The notes below the pieces were generated by a model. It saw nothing but the letters and a program-made list of their open reading frames with translations, was not told the origin of the DNA and made no database searches. From assembly GCA_963575645.1 (NCBI GenBank), contig OY754472.1:28087401-28151400 (forward strand): DNA of 64,000 bases. Reading direction: 5' to 3'. Positions 48,080 to 58,871 of the stretch are shown in pieces (the first letter of the stretch is position 1; every line of letters begins with the position of its first letter). The position numbers and the translations under genes are program-made. The DNA comes from Xanthostigma xanthostigma. Taxonomy: Eukaryota; Arthropoda; Insecta; Raphidioptera; Raphidiidae.

Positions 48080-48932
48080 TTACTGTTGTTGCAGGGCTTG
48101 TTGATTAGCGTAAAAGGGATTAGGCACTGCTGCGCCCATATTAGGAGCGAAGTTTTGAGATTGCATTGTTTGTTGAGCCATCACAAATTGATTCTGAGGC
48201 GGCGAAACAAATGTCGATTGGTTTTGAAAAGCTTGCTGCGGTTGCGAGGAAGCTTGCAAGTTTGTCGGATAAACTGGAACTTGAAATGCTTGTTGCTGAA
48301 CTTGAAAGCCAGGAATTGCCCCTGTCGGAGCGTAATTTGCTTGAAATGTGGTTTGTTGCATCGGAGCATTGCCGTATAATGCCAATATGCTATCTTCAGT
48401 TAATTTCGTTTCTTCTTTTTCGGTCGGAGTCGGTTGATTAAAGAAACTTTCTTCTTCGCTTTGAACTTTCGCGTTTTCGACACTGGATTTGTCGTCTTCT
48501 TTATCCCAATTTACTTTTGGCAGTGGCGGAGGCACCCATTCTCTGGCGATATACTATTTATGTTCATATTTCGCGCGCACAAATGACTCTAAACTAGAAT
48601 CGTTCTGAGAACGCCAGAAATGGTCGGGCAAATTTGCTTCGTAAACAGCCCAAACACGACGGTTGCCCATCTGTTGTAGAGATACATGTCCATGTTTCCA
48701 GATTCACTGATTTTACTTTCAAAATATGAACGCCGAGATTTCTATGTATTCCTGCACATCTTATACATAAAAACACACCTATGTTCCATGATGCTCAACG
48801 AGGACCTTTTGTATCGCAATCGACACAATATTTATTATCCTCATCTCTTAACAAATCATTTACTTAGCACTTGCTGGCATTTGTCCTGAATTTGTTTTGC
48901 ACGATCTTTTTTTTTTCACTTTTTGTAGTCAT
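48080..48932 (-). pseudogene. SMAP-like: Captured, intronless SMAP-type ArfGAP copy (disrupted)
   Basis: Retrocopy of a stromal membrane-associated protein, an Arf GTPase-activating protein acting in clathrin-dependent endosomal traffic. From the ATG at 48932-48930 it reads MTTKSEKKK, then after a frameshift in an A-run DRAKQIQDKCQQVLSK, then after a second shift LLRDEDNKYCVDCD and the ArfGAP finger YCVDC...[14 protein letters not shown] (Cys-X2-Cys-X16-Cys-X2-Cys kept). There is a premature TGA where PRW is expected, a third shift with a small deletion after NLETWT, and a premature TAG after KYEHK. The last 151 codons (48535-48083; MPPPLPKVNWDKE..., TEDSILALYGNAP, then a Q/P/N-rich tail ending QQALQQQ) are open. 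No introns interrupt the ArfGAP domain, so the source was a spliced mRNA. The copy is shorter than human SMAP1 (~470 residues). Confidence 0.85.
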
Positions 48933-49060
48933 TTTAATAACTTCAATTTTATAATATATAAACACATCGATTTATAGTTAATTGATTGATATTGATTTAA
49001 TAATAATTATTGATATTAGTATTAAAATGTCCAAAATGTCTGGATAATTTCCAAGGTCCA

Positions 49061-49078
49061 GTCTTTTTTCGGGCGCCA
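49061..49078 (-). other. Primer binding site of the LTR element
   Basis: Two bases after the 5' LTR end (...TTTCA|TT) the - strand reads TGGCGCCCGAAAAAAGAC. TGGCGCCCGAA is the usual start of tRNA-Lys-type primer sites; the 3' part is less conserved. Confidence 0.7.
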
Positions 49079-49080
49079 AA

Positions 49081-49616
49081 TGAAACGATTAGCTTTGGAC
49101 TTTTTCGGATAAGCTCACATAATCGTCTCGTAATATAATTTAAAATAAATTTTAATAAAATTAATAAACAATTTAAAATATTTATTTTGAATGTTTTATT
49201 ATAAAATTGTTGTTAACAAGGTATCTTAGAATGTACACACAGAAAATTTCTGATATGTTAATGTGATTGGAATTGACAAAGTGAAAAATAATCAATTAAA
49301 CGACACATACAAAAAGAAATTTGGATCGGTAGATCACCAAGTACTCCAGATTCTCCCTGATGTGATTTAAAAGAAATATTTCAGCACTTTTTCACAGCTT
49401 ATTTTTAATACATCCTATTTCAACCTTTTAAAACCTACTGCCTTTTTTCAGACAAAAAACATGTTTTTTTCTTTATTTCACAGCGTCGTTCAACATGCCA
49501 AAACCAAAATTGACACGCGCCGTGACAAAACAAATAGACAAGTCTAGTAAATACCCAATTCTAATTATTACCTCTAAACTACGTACAATGTAATCTAAAA
49601 GTTTTGAATCGTTACA
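49081..49616 (-). repeat. LTR (5' LTR of the SMAP-carrying element)
   Basis: Partner of 47056-47591, identical in length. In the element's sense it begins TGTAACGATTC and ends AATCGTTTCA. Confidence 0.9.
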
Positions 49617-49732
49617 ATAGATGCCACAGAGGCTCAGAGCTATTAATCTGCTGAATTTATAATGGTGCTGTATTTTTGTGCTCATAGACTACCGCCGTAT
49701 CATCCGCGTAGAGTATAGTTCTATTACAGTGG
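49617..49732 (-). pseudogene. LINE reverse transcriptase fragment with YADD box (5' side of the LTR insertion)
   Basis: On the - strand it reads ILYADDTAVVYEHKNTAPL, containing the catalytic YADD box, then a stop. Joined to 47055 across the LTR element minus one ATAG, the LINE sequence is continuous, so the LTR element landed inside the polymerase domain. The fragment is cut at 49732 by a pogo-like terminus. Confidence 0.8.
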
Positions 49733-49800
49733 ACCCTCGGTAATCCGGCCCCTGTCTAATCCGGCACCCCCTGTAATCCGACATGGTTTATTATTAATTA
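49726..49800. repeat. pogo/Tigger-like terminus
   Basis: TA-flanked CAGTGGACCCTCGGTAATCC followed by two more 'taatccgg' motifs, as in pogo-type subterminal repeats. No opposite terminus was found before 50340. Confidence 0.45.
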
Positions 49801-50339
49801 TTGAATATTTTTTTGACAATCTTCGCTAATGCATGATTGAACAAGTTATAACTTGTACGCACCACCACTATTGTGCTCGACGCGTAGGGTATTGTTTTGA
49901 TTCTGATGTAATACTAATGTCGTCACAAGCTTTTTTCAAAAATGCGTTAATACTACTTTATGTAGCAACTACTTTATTTTCATGAAAATTAATATTTGAA
50001 AATTATTTTTTGTGTAAAAAAATGCAGTTCAAAACCAAAACACTTCGTATAACAAAATCGACAGTGGAATGAACAAATTTTTCACGATTTACCAATAGGT
50101 TATATGCATGTGTTTTTTTAATATACTTATTATTTATTCAATCATAATACGGAAAAAATTGATAATCATTTAAAAATGTAATAAGAGAAAAATATTAAAT
50201 TTCACATTCAAAACTAGACAGTTTAAACAATCGACCATGTTGGCGGGCTTATGTGACGTTTATGTGATGTCAAATTGTCAGTGTTCTAAGCTTTTTCATG
50301 ATATTTATGCTCAGTTTTGTAATTTTTGAAACGTTTCAA
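49801..50339. other. Non-coding interior of the composite
   Basis: No gene recognised; presumably the remainder of the outer TIR element. Confidence 0.35.
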
Positions 50340-50545
50340 TATAAAAGTAGGTTTTGGAGCGAACTATCTCTGTTTATAAATAACATTATATTATAGAATA
50401 TTTAATCTTTTTGAATCTCGCGCGTTTTTTACGGCGTTTCCCACAGTCAAAATGGCTTCTAGTTCTAATTGGTACCATTCCGCACAATGCTGAAGGATAA
50501 GCATCCGCTATCTATTAGTATATATATATATCTATGGTTTTTACC
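50340..50545. repeat. Right terminal inverted repeat of the ~4.5-kb composite
   Basis: Inverted partner of 46084-46290: 'gttttttacggcgtttccca', 'cacagtcaaaatggcttcta' and the end TATATATATATCTATGGT. Arms have diverged by several substitutions and a ~30-bp insertion near 50475-50510. Confidence 0.65.
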
Positions 50546-52547
50546 TCCGCCCTTCGTCGTTCCTGCATTGTTAGACCGGTGTACAGACATCATCGAGCAA
50601 CCTTCGCACGTTGCGGTTCTCTCGCCGAGCTCGCAATTAAATTGTTGTTATTTTATTTTTTTTTTGTTGTTGTTGATTTCTCGTTGCGAATAGTGATACT
50701 GTCGATTTATGTTACGAAATTTGGTTTTTAAGCGTACATCAACAGTATCGGAAATCCTCCTGTCAGTAATTTTTTTCGTGCGTGCTTTCATAAAAAAAAA
50801 CCGTTATTTTGAATGGTTTATTATGCAGTGTTCAATAGGAATTTCTTAAAATTAAAGCTCCGTTTCGTTTTATTTAAAAAAAAGTTGAGTGTACCTAAGT
50901 TATAATATGTAGAAATATGGAACTGATTCAGGATGGATTTGCTGAAACGGACAACTACCTTGTATATTATAATATTATTATCAATAACATTGAATTGGTG
51001 ATTAGTGGGTAGGTATAGGAAGTATCTATACCTATACTGGTAATTTGTGTGTACTGAAGTGATTGCAAAATTTAATCGAACTATACAAAACGTGTTTGTA
51101 TTTTTTTCTGTAGCTTTAAAATTAATCAGTAACAAGTGAATTATGTTGCCGGCTTTAAAACGATTTTTTACGGAACAAAATATTCAATGTAAAACAGATA
51201 CCTATATGAAATAAAAAAAAAAAAACAGCATTCACGTACGTATTTCTCGTTTTCTTGTGATTTTTTATTTACATTGACAATGAATCTTGCACTAAGTATT
51301 TTTATTGTACCTAAGTGTTTGTTGGTAAGAGTGTGGAATAAACTCGTTGCTGAATTTTTTTTTTGTAGAAATATCAATGCCAAACGAGTACTGATTTGTG
51401 ACTTTAACAAGACGTTTATTCGTATTAAATTGTATAAAAACAAGACATGTATGTGTTTTTAGCAGGGATTTATTTAAGTGTTACTTTAGTAATTGAACAC
51501 CTGCTTAATAATGTAATAAATTATTTTTTTAGAAGTTTTTTATCTGAGAATTAAAAAAATTATTGAGATGCAAGACGTCATCTATGCGTACCTAAGATTA
51601 TTTTCATCTTTGCTTAACCACAAAAATGTAACTAATACTCTATAAATCTATATGATACCCAGCGCTGGATTTAACTTGTTGGTGTACTGGGTTTTTTTAT
51701 AGTGAAGGGTACCCTAGTTTTTATTTTTAGTGTTGTTTTGGTCCATAGCGCAGGATCTTGGCTTTTATCAACACCGTCTTCTTTTAATATGTTCATTGTT
51801 AAAAGTCCACTATTTTTCATATTTGGTCCAGAAGAAACGTCATCTACAATTTCATGCAGTCCCGTGCAAAAATATAATTTTTAATCAGAACTCTAATAAC
51901 CGAAATAGTTTTAACTATGAAAAAAGTATTCTCCTTTCGTGGTACCCCCTCTGTGGTGGTGCCCTAGGCCGGTGCCTAGTATGCCTTAAAAACCATCACT
52001 TATGATACCAATAGTTTTTATTTCCACATTTTTTCAGACAGAGATACTCACTTTCTGTTCCGACTACGCATCGAAATCACCTTTTTCAATAGCCTCATAT
52101 TCTGAAGTATTTTTTTCTTCTGCTGTACGTTCTTCCAAGATAACAAAAATTATCTAAAATGGCTTTTGCATTTTTTCATATAAATATTTGCTGATTGGTT
52201 GACACAGTTTTTGCTTGTAGGATTTTTGTAATTAGTAGGCAGGACTGTTCCCCTCGAAACCACTGAGTTTTCTTTCTTTTTCTTTTGTTGAAATAATAAG
52301 TTTGTTGATGGGACAAAATTAGTGCTAGAGAGAACGATTTGAGTATGTTGATTACGTTATGCAAGTGATGTTGCCATTATAATGCAGTTTTCAGTTTTGG
52401 CTCGTGATAAGCAGTTCGCTTTGACCTCGATATACACTTTTGTTACCGTAAAAGGTACGAAGTATATATTTTTGAGGACAACTTAAAGTGTAACGGTAAA
52501 TGTGCTGGTCTTTGAATCAAACTAATTTCATTCTGACATTTACAGAA
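50546..52547. other. Non-coding interval
   Basis: 50546-50700 is slightly GC-richer with C/T-rich runs. 51661-51985 begins CAGCGCTGGATTTAAC, a hAT-like terminus also found inverted at 28599-28613. Several short open frames (51168-51462, 51702-52005) show no homology I know. Confidence 0.35.
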
Positions 52548-53040
52548 CAAAAGAACAGCTGATTTTTTTATTTTTAAAATATTTCCGAAACCATAAAATT
52601 TAGAAAAAAAATTTTAACAAAACTTTCTTGTAAAATTAAATAGAATAATAAATCGTCAAGAAAAGAATACCATTATGATATAAAAAACAACGTTATAGCA
52701 CATATTTCTTTTGCGCATACGCCGATTTTATCCAATAACAATAGGGCTTTTTATATTTGCATATCCACCCAAAATTTGATTTCAATCCGCGCATCTGTTG
52801 ACCGCAGACAAACGGTCGCACGGAGTTTTTCCAAAAATATGTTTTTCGGATTCATATGACTAGGGATCGGCTGATAGGATTTTTTTCGCCGATACCGATA
52901 TACCTATAGCGATTATCGGTTTATGGCTGATAACCGATATGATATCGGTGTCGGTCGATCCCTACAGGTGACCTAAAGTCGTAAAAATATTGTAACATTT
53001 TAAGAAGTGATTTTTGACCTAAATCAGTACCATTCCCCAC
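52548..53040 (-). mobile_element. TIR element, 'ACCATTCCAAC' family, partial copy 4, with a nested hAT-like insert
   Basis: Colinear with 28920-29312 ('gaacagctgattttttt', 'tttgcgcatacgcc', 'ttgatttcaatccgcgcatc') and ending AGTACCATTCCCCACTT. It is interrupted at 52861-52964. Confidence 0.6.
52861..52964. mobile_element. Tiny (104-bp) hAT-like element
   Basis: TAGGGATCGGCTGAT and CGGTCGATCCCTA termini, with internal 'accgatat/atatcggt' inverted motifs. Flanks CATATGAC and CAGGTGAC agree at 6 of 8 positions, consistent with an aged 8-bp duplication. Excision restores the host repeat. Confidence 0.6.
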
Positions 53041-53965
53041 TTTTTAATGGTGGCTTTTATTTTTAAGGAAGAAATCGTTTGATATTAATAATTAATTAAC
53101 TCGCAGTTCTATTAATATAAATTGTGAAAGCAGTATTAAATAGTGAAAAGCAAATATAGCATTATTGTATTTGTTTTGTGTGTAGCTGTTGACAGTTCAT
53201 GCTCTTCTGCATGAGGTTCAACTTTCATCTCCTGCACGATTTCACAAATCTCGGTTTACAATTTTATTTACATTATGGTCCGTTGATAACGAGAAAGATA
53301 TACGTGAAACGTGATGTCTTCTTTTTTTTTTGTTTTATTATTTTTATAATGATACTATTTAACGGACACTGCAGGAACAATGGAAAATTCTTTAAACAGT
53401 CCTTCCCTTCCCGTGATTAAAAGAAATTGATATTTATACAAAGCATATTAAGCGATGAGTAAAGACAACAAAGCGTATCGAAAATATATCTGTGTCTCTT
53501 TCTTCGATGTAATTCCCTGATTTCTCCGATGATAGGATTGGTTGATGTACTTGCATTCAATCTGAATAAAGTATCTCTGTTTCAAAAACTTTGTCTTTTT
53601 CTATGACATTAACATGGGCGTACCCAGCATTTGGCCCAGGAGGGGTCAAATTAGAAATTTCTCAAGCCGGGTCTCTTGTGCTTGTTTTGCCCTCCTGGAT
53701 ACGCTAGTGTTTACGGTTTAAAAAAGACAAGTAGGTATATGTTTGCACCCTAATGGTTCGATTGTGATTTTATTCCTATGATCAGTATAGAATAAAAGTA
53801 TATGACTAGCTGGTCCACCGGAGTACAAATCGGTTTGAATCAAAGGTGAATGAGGATGAGCACTGGCAAACTTGACCGCTAGAGGCGCCAGCTATATAAC
53901 CACCTCGATTTGTGGACCATTCATATAGTACTGTGTACAAAATAAGTCTATTTAAAATAATAAAT
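53041..53965. other. Non-coding interval
   Basis: 53613-53710 has inverted ends (CATGGGCGTACCCAG / CTGGATACGCTAGTG) about 100 bp apart, possibly another mini-element. No gene recognised. Confidence 0.35.
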
Positions 53966-53967
53966 CA

Positions 53968-54300
53968 TTGACCATGCCGATGTTTCGTGTTTATCAATGT
54001 TCAAATTATAGAAGTTTTGTATTTCCAAAGGATTTGGAACTGAAAAAGAAGTGGTTGTATGCTATCAGAAGGGATAGAGAGCATTTTCCTATAAAAACCA
54101 ATCATAACTTAGGTAGCTGCCATCTATATTACGTTTCTCATGTGCCCATCTCCATTAAAATCAAGTTCATGTTGATTTATTACAAACTGCTGCCCGGCCA
54201 GTATTCGCCCGGGGTACAAATCGAATTGAAAAACCTTATGTCCTATAACAACCCTGACAAAACTTCGATGAAAATGTTATTTATAAAACCTGTCCAGTAG
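53968..54300 (+). pseudogene. THAP-domain-like remnant
   Basis: A 110-codon frame whose first ~60 residues recall a THAP zinc finger (C2CH DNA-binding module of transposases and transcription factors): MPMFRVYQCSNYRSF, FPKDLELKKKWLYAIRRD, then a C-X2-H-like GSCHLYY. The first Cys of the motif is replaced (MPMF where MPxxC is usual), and the AVPTIF-type box is not recognisable. The remaining ~50 residues resemble nothing I know. It may derive from a P-element-type transposase or THAP gene, or be coincidence. Confidence 0.4.
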
Positions 54301-54971
54301 TTGTAGAAATTATATACAAACTTACCCCCTTTTGTTTAATATTGCGCATTTCAAAGGGAGATTATTTGATTAAAAAAAAGTGTTCCTATAAACATGTGTC
54401 TGAGATAAACCTTTTTTGTCCCTTGAATTTTTGTCGTATCTTTCTTCGTTTTTGTAACTTAAATTATAAATTAGAAAAATCCCCGACACAAAAAGAATAA
54501 ACCTTTAAAAAGTAAGAAATAATCATGTCTGGAACCACTTTAAAATGACAAAAATACCAATGGCTCAGCGGTCTAAATATTTCATCAAAGCGAAAAAGTC
54601 GTCGTTGCGTCGGCCCAAATATAATAGAAATTTATTATTTCTTTTTATTAAAGATTCGTTTTTCTGCCCTAGGGTTTGTTTAAAATTTTTATATTAATTT
54701 TTTTGTTCTAATGAAATCTGTAACAAATTGCTTTTGAAGGAGGAATAGATAAAGAAGAGCGGAGGAGGGCAGCTCTTTTCCTCGATGTGGAATAATGGAA
54801 TTTCAATAATATGAAAATTCATGAAACGCTACTACATTGCACTAATCCTTTTTATTTCCCGTTATTGAATTTTGGCGCTTAAAAGTTTAGATTAATTTTA
54901 CCTCTCATATAACTCCTTGCTCCTCAGTCCTCTCCCCCAACAAAATTTTGCGTATGCCGTTGGAAGGAGTC
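54301..54971. other. Non-coding interval
   Basis: No gene or element recognised. Confidence 0.4.
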
Positions 54972-54974
54972 TTA

Positions 54975-55379
54975 GGCCGTGTTCAGATGAGGCGTTTTAC
55001 GCGTGAGTCCACTCGCGCGTACTCAAGATACTAGAGCTACATATATCCCGTCCAGATGCCTACGCGCGTTTCCTAACTCGCGCGTTAAATACGTGCAATG
55101 AGCGGGACTCTCGACTCGCGCATTTTACGCGCGAGCGCCGCGCGAGTCGAGATACTCGGGTGCCAATTGCTGCGTCCAGTACTACGCGCGAATCCGTTGC
55201 GATGTTTCGATCGAGGGTATGCAAGCCACAACACAACCGCTGTTTTCGAGTTCATGCTTGTTAACTGACGCCACACCGAACTCAGCGCAGAAACGCGCGT
55301 AAAACTCGGTATCTGGACGCAATATAAATTGAAACGCGCGAGTGGACTCGCGCGTAAAACGTCTCATCTGAACACGGCC
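54975..55379. mobile_element. GC-rich Harbinger-like MITE, copy 2
   Basis: TTA at 54972-54974 and 55380-55382 flanks GGCCGTGTTCAGATGAGGCG and ATCTGAACACGGCC. Strongly similar to 27215-27637 along its length and in the same orientation; copy 1 has an ~18-bp extra piece near 27259. Confidence 0.85.
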
Positions 55380-55619
55380 TTAACTGAACAAACCTTATTT
55401 TTGTTTTTGTGTGAAATTTAGTCGAAGCTAAATAAATATCACTCAGGTATAGTCAGTATAATAGAGCGGAGACGGTTAGTCGTTTGTTTACCGGCAAGGC
55501 CAGGGTCAAGTCTTACATACACATATGTTTTAACAGTTTGCAACGTTTTATTAGTTACATAAAAAAGCGCCGCTTCTCCGCGGCTTCCCCCGGCGTTTAT
55601 ATCGCTTTTACTTGATGAT

Positions 55620-56211
55620 TAGTGATGTGTCCACATGACTCTTTATTGGGAGCTGGCTCCATGCGCTCCGCTCACTAAAAAGAATCGCTCAGAGCGGGTC
55701 TTTCAAAGGAGCGACACTAGACAGTACGCACTACACAAGAGTGCAGACTGCAGAGGTGTGAACTGTCATCATGCTTGCTCAGGAGTCACGTAGCATTGGT
55801 CCGCACAATACACACACTCAGCTCTGAGCGCATTTTAATATGATTCTGATCTTATATTGTTCGCATTTCGGATAAACTATAAAGTATTATATAAGCTTAA
55901 CAATAATAATGTTTATTGTTACAATATTATATCTTTATCAACGACGTCAATGTGAATGGTTTAAGTCACTGTAGGCTTAGTACTGTTACACTTACAGTGT
56001 GACATTTCAACATTAAATGACTCAGCAAAGATAACTCCGTACGCGCAAAATTCACTAGTGCCTCTGTGGCCGGTGCTGTGTGCGTTCTGTAAATGTGCGA
56101 ATTGCGAATGCAACAATACAGGTTAGCTCAGCTGCTCAGTACAGAGCAATGGCGCTCGGAGTGAGACATTTACAAAAAAAGAGCGACTCGCTCAGGAGCG
56201 ACACATCACTA
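55620..56211. mobile_element. hAT-like element with 'GAGCGA' subterminal repeats
   Basis: Termini TAGTGATGTGTCCACATG and AGCGACACATCACTA; 'ggagcgac/ctcgctc/gctctga' motifs are scattered in both orientations. Flanking 8-mers agree only partly (TTGATGAT, TTGGACGA). 592 bp. Confidence 0.6.
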
Positions 56212-56649
56212 TTGGACGATATCTCCTGTTTATATATTATGCATGCAAGTCTGTTGTGTTGATGACTCAAAATAGACATGACTGAAGTTTTGCACCACAA
56301 TTTAATCAAACGTGAACTTTTATATTTTTATCGTTTCAACTTCACACGTGGGAAATGACATTAATTTAGGGCGAAATTCGCGACCGGCAAGTTTTAACAG
56401 TTACCCGAGTAATTATATATTTACGAACAATTGATACATAGGTACTACTTTTTTCGCACGTACCTCCTGTTAAATAGCTGATTTTTACATCATAATAAAT
56501 ATTGGATTTACATGTGGATTGTTTACGATGAAAACGCCTACTATGCTTGTCTCTGTTGCTCATTTAGATTTAAATTGAAGTTGGCGGAGATATTATATTC
56601 CAATGCTAAAATCGAATTATTTGAGCACTATTACAAATAAAGGAAAAAA
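56212..56649. other. Non-coding interval
   Basis: No gene or element recognised. Confidence 0.4.
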
Positions 56650-56790
56650 ATGTTTTATATTAAAAACAAACTTTTATTACTAATTAGTTGTTAATAAAAA
56701 AAGAACTAAAAAATTAAAAATAATTTTATTCCTATTGAAAATAAGCCGTTTTATACGTACTTATCACAGTCTCAAGTTTTCATAACCTGA
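56650..56790. repeat. Single arm of the 44826-45462 TIR family
   Basis: Contains 'acgtacttatcacagtctca' and 'aataattttattcctattg' in the order of the left arm at 44826-44980. Confidence 0.6.
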
Positions 56791-56852
56791 CGCAGAAAAA
56801 GGACAAACGAGAGTTGTGCGCTCGTGCGCTCAGCTTGTTTTTTTTTGTGTAA

Positions 56853-57213
56853 TCTATATCTATATAAAGCTGAACAGTTAGTTTGTTTATTTGGTTGGTT
56901 AAACACGCTAATCTCAGGACCTACTGGTTCGAATTGAATTTTTTTTGTTTTTTGTTGGATAGCACATTTATCGAGGAAGGCTATAGGCTATAATATAATA
57001 TCACGCTACGACCAATAGGAACGGAGCATCAATGATAAATGTTTTCAAAATGTAACTCAAAATTTGTCCGTTGGACAAAAAATTTTGAACGGTAACTCCG
57101 ATCATTATATTTCGACACAACATTCATCTCGGTAAACTAAGATGAATGTGCGTACTCGTGCCCCCCCCCCATTCGTTCTTTTGCACCCGGGTGAAACTGG
57201 GCGGGACCGCTAG
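56853..57213 (+). mobile_element. Non-autonomous Helitron copy 4
   Basis: A|TCTATATCTATATAAAGC at the start, GGGCGGGACCGCTAG|T at the end, with CACCCGG...CTGGGCGGG hairpin sequence and a C10 run near 57162. Confidence 0.7.
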
Positions 57214-58200
57214 TTTTTGATAAACGAAGAACGTCTATAAATATTCTGTGGAAATATTTCGAAGCAGAAATCGTTTCAGGGTCTTTAAACTGTTCTAAAA
57301 ATATCTTTGAAATTTAGAATCGTCATAGTTCAGTATTATCTTTTTGTCTTGATTGCTGAGTCATCAAGTTTACAAAATATAATAAAAATACGTTTTTTAA
57401 ATATGCCCAGTATTTTTGCATTGCAGTGCTTGTGGAACAATCCACGTAAAAAATCCTAATCCTAGATCATCAGCCACCAAAACCCTCGGACAGGTCAGCG
57501 TTATTTTTTTAACGCGCATCTTTTTTGAGAGTCTTCTTTTTAGGGTTTCGTATCTCAAAATGAAAAAAGGAACCCTTATAGGATCACGTTGTTGTCCGTC
57601 TGTCAAAACTCTTGGAATCAAAGCCTATAGGGTACTTACCGTTGACATTGAATCAAGAAATTTGGAAAGAAGCAATGTCTTATAGCACATTTAAAGGTAA
57701 AAATCCGAACACCGTAAATTTGTAGTTCTATCACAAAAATAAATTATTTTTAAACCGCAACAACATGCTACGCACGTACACAGTAACAGTTCTAATATAC
57801 AAAACAAGCGTCCGCTACCGGTGCGTCTATACAGCACAATATGAGAAATCTCGTATACAACACGGTACGACAACTAGGCTATCAGATATAGCTACGAGTT
57901 ACAATACAGTCTGAACTCATTGCAATTACACGCTTAGTTGTCAAACTGACCGCGACGTTTGTCGATGTCGGCTAAGCGGGAAAAATCTTCGAGACTCGAT
58001 TCTCGTGATGGACGAACTGTTTACATCCTTACAAGTTTGTACGGAACTCTCGGTGCGCGAGTCCGACTCGCACTTGACCGGTTTTTTTATAGCCTAACCA
58101 CTTTCCGCAATTCACATTTATAAAAAAATCTAATATCTTTTGGCAGGTTTTCTGTCGATGTAAAGTAATTTTCGCTGTAGGTTCTTGTCGTGCTTTATAT
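57214..58200. other. Non-coding interval with a dispersed repeat
   Basis: 57530-57610 is an inverted copy of the 'ccctataagggt...gacagacgg' repeat. No gene recognised. Confidence 0.4.
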
Positions 58201-58327
58201 ATATACCTATATACAGTGTGTCCCCGGATTGAGTTCACAATAGGTGAGATTGACCAATAATTTTCGAATTGGAATTTCATATTTTGGGATTCCGCCCTGC
58301 TTGGTCTGAAACTTATTTTTAGTTTAC

Positions 58328-58871
58328 TTTCGATTTTTTTAAATCAAGTAGGCCTTTACAGTTAAGCAAAACCTCTTTTCGTTTCAGGTAAAGTACCTTT
58401 TCCGTTCATAGTACGCAAAAGTGTCACTAAGAAAAGTTGTTCACAATGAAAAATTATGGCGTTATGCAAATTTTCAGAATAATCGGCCTACTTTGATAAT
58501 AGAAGTAGAAATTAGGAGAAAAATATTTATTATTAACGATTACATGATAATTTTTAGATGAGAAAACACGGTGATTAGAAATGTTCAAATTAAAATTCAA
58601 ATTTTTACAGTTTATCAAAAAAATAAATTAAACTCCAATTATTCTATTTGGCTTCCTCCACGCGATTGTTTTTCAAACAAAACAAAACAAAAGCGAATTT
58701 TATCAAAGTCGGCCGATCATTCTGAAAATTTGCATAACGTCATAATTTTTCATTGTGAACAACTTTTCTTAGTGACACTTTTGCGTACTATAAACGGAAA
58801 AGGTTCTTTACCTGAAACGAAAAGAGGTTTTGCTCAACTGTAAAGGCCTACTTGATTTAAAAAAATCGAAA
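58328..58871. mobile_element. Long-armed palindromic MITE (~170-bp arms)
   Basis: The left arm starts TTTCGATTTTTTTAAATC (58328) and the right arm ends with GATTTAAAAAAATCGAAA (58871). They match through 'gtaggcctttacagtt', 'acgcaaaagtgtcactaag' and 'tatgcaaattttcagaat'. Just left, at 58213, ACAGTGTGTCCCCGGATT looks like a separate TIR fragment. Confidence 0.75.

Larger units (their letters stand above)
47056..49616 (-). mobile_element. Non-autonomous LTR retrotransposon carrying a captured SMAP mRNA
   Basis: Complete 2561-bp element: LTR 49616-49081, primer binding site 49078-49061 (TGGCGCCCGAA, complementary to a tRNA 3' end; tRNA-Lys-like), interior, polypurine tract GGGGGGG (47601-47595), LTR 47591-47056. 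ATAG duplicated on both sides (47052-47055, 49617-49620). The interior has no gag, protease, reverse transcriptase, integrase or envelope. It holds a leader, an intronless SMAP-type ArfGAP copy in the same sense, and a ~480-bp 3' stretch that ends with a short inverted repeat (AGCGGTTCAT / ATGAACCGCT) beside the polypurine tract. Mobilisation must have relied on proteins from an autonomous relative. Gypsy-like by the 4-bp duplication, but the superfamily is not provable without pol. Confidence 0.85.

Noticed and set aside
48086..48441. Open frames on the + strand
   Set aside because: Antisense shadows of the SMAP-like C-terminal coding sequence.
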